Positions 63,802 to 64,000 of a stretch of 64,000 nt of DNA are shown here, in pieces. A program made the translations under genes and the position numbers. Below the pieces are notes generated by a model. It made no database searches, was not told the DNA's origin, and saw only the letters and a program-made list of their open reading frames with translations. The stretch's first letter is position 1, and every line of letters begins with the position of its first letter. This stretch comes from an uncultured Flavobacteriales bacterium (GTDB lineage: Bacteria; Bacteroidota; Bacteroidia; CAIKAF01), in contig CAIKAF010000029.1 in assembly GCA_903825395.1 (NCBI GenBank), positions 120,498-184,497 of the forward strand, read 5' to 3'.

Positions 63802-64000
63802 CCCTTTTTTGGGTTTCGGCAATAGCGAATTCCTGAAGGCTGCGCTTAAGCTTTACCCAAAAAAAGGTTGCCTCGCGCCCTTCGGGTCGCCGATTGAATA
63901 CCACCATTAAAAGGAATTCTGAAATTCGATTTATCCTCCTTTCTTTCCTCCCCTCCTAAAAAGGATGAATTTGCCAGTTCATCCAGTCTCATTCCCATGC
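63802..64000. repeat. Dispersed repeat R2, copy 2 (runs off window)
   Basis: Same sequence as 46645-46847, in the same orientation. The match is still perfect at the last base of the window, so the repeat continues beyond it. The stretch 63688-63801 between element F and this repeat is G/T-rich and without a credible gene. Confidence 0.85.

Overview
The window comes from a member of the Bacteroidota, most likely Flavobacteriales or a close relative. It carries a porP-gldK-gldL-gldM-gldN (type IX secretion) cluster and three secreted proteins with C-terminal T9SS sorting domains. It also has the usual Bacteroidota blocks (yceD-rpmF-plsX-fabH, a full suf operon, serC-serA-DUF1015, recF-DUF721), and many genes are preceded by the Bacteroidota promoter pattern TTTG-N19-23-TAnnTTTG. 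It reads as ordinary chromosome. No rRNA, tRNA, CRISPR array, prophage or intact transposase was seen.

Layout. 1-7.6 kb: glutamate formimidoyltransferase (cut by the window edge), a CPBP-type membrane protein, a sigma54-type response regulator without a DNA-binding domain, homogentisate dioxygenase and HPPD (tyrosine breakdown), a LolD-like ATPase, a secreted PD40 protein and a small membrane protein. 7.6-8.1 kb: tandem palindromic repeats bracketed by a duplicated gene end. 8.1-18.4 kb: nadE, rho, the fatty-acid/phospholipid initiation cluster, DUF2911, a 2OG-Fe(II) oxygenase and a 44-residue lipoprotein. 18.9-25.7 kb: thiL divergent from sufABCDSE-sufT, with a perfect palindrome between them. 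26-35.4 kb: topA, a ureohydrolase-fold pseudoenzyme and the T9SS core. 35.5-46.6 kb: meaB, a thioredoxin-fold protein, DUF2797, two T9SS cargo proteins (one with nine PKD-like repeats), a DMT transporter, a cytochrome c-DUF3365 lipoprotein, recF and DUF721. 47.3-56.4 kb: a minus-strand block (AlkC-like, HAD, methylmalonyl-CoA epimerase, M43 peptidase, KtrA, TatA, PDH E2 and E1alpha, LRR protein, RibF). 56.5-63.5 kb: SppA, DUF4476, serC, serA, DUF1015 and YggS.

The strongest undescribed signal lies between genes. Six copies of a GC-rich element of about 150 bp (10211, 16524, 25751, 44014, 59379, 63542) share conserved ends and, in five of six, a conserved apical loop. Their long stem arms differ in sequence from copy to copy, yet each pair of arms stays complementary. 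Five of the six lie just after the 3' end of a gene. A second dispersed repeat (46645 and 63802), a CCCTA-core repeat cluster (18.6-18.8 kb) and the 7.6 kb repeats complete the intergenic load. A further pattern is that six genes have a -7 promoter box exactly 4-5 nt before the ATG, which predicts leaderless mRNAs.
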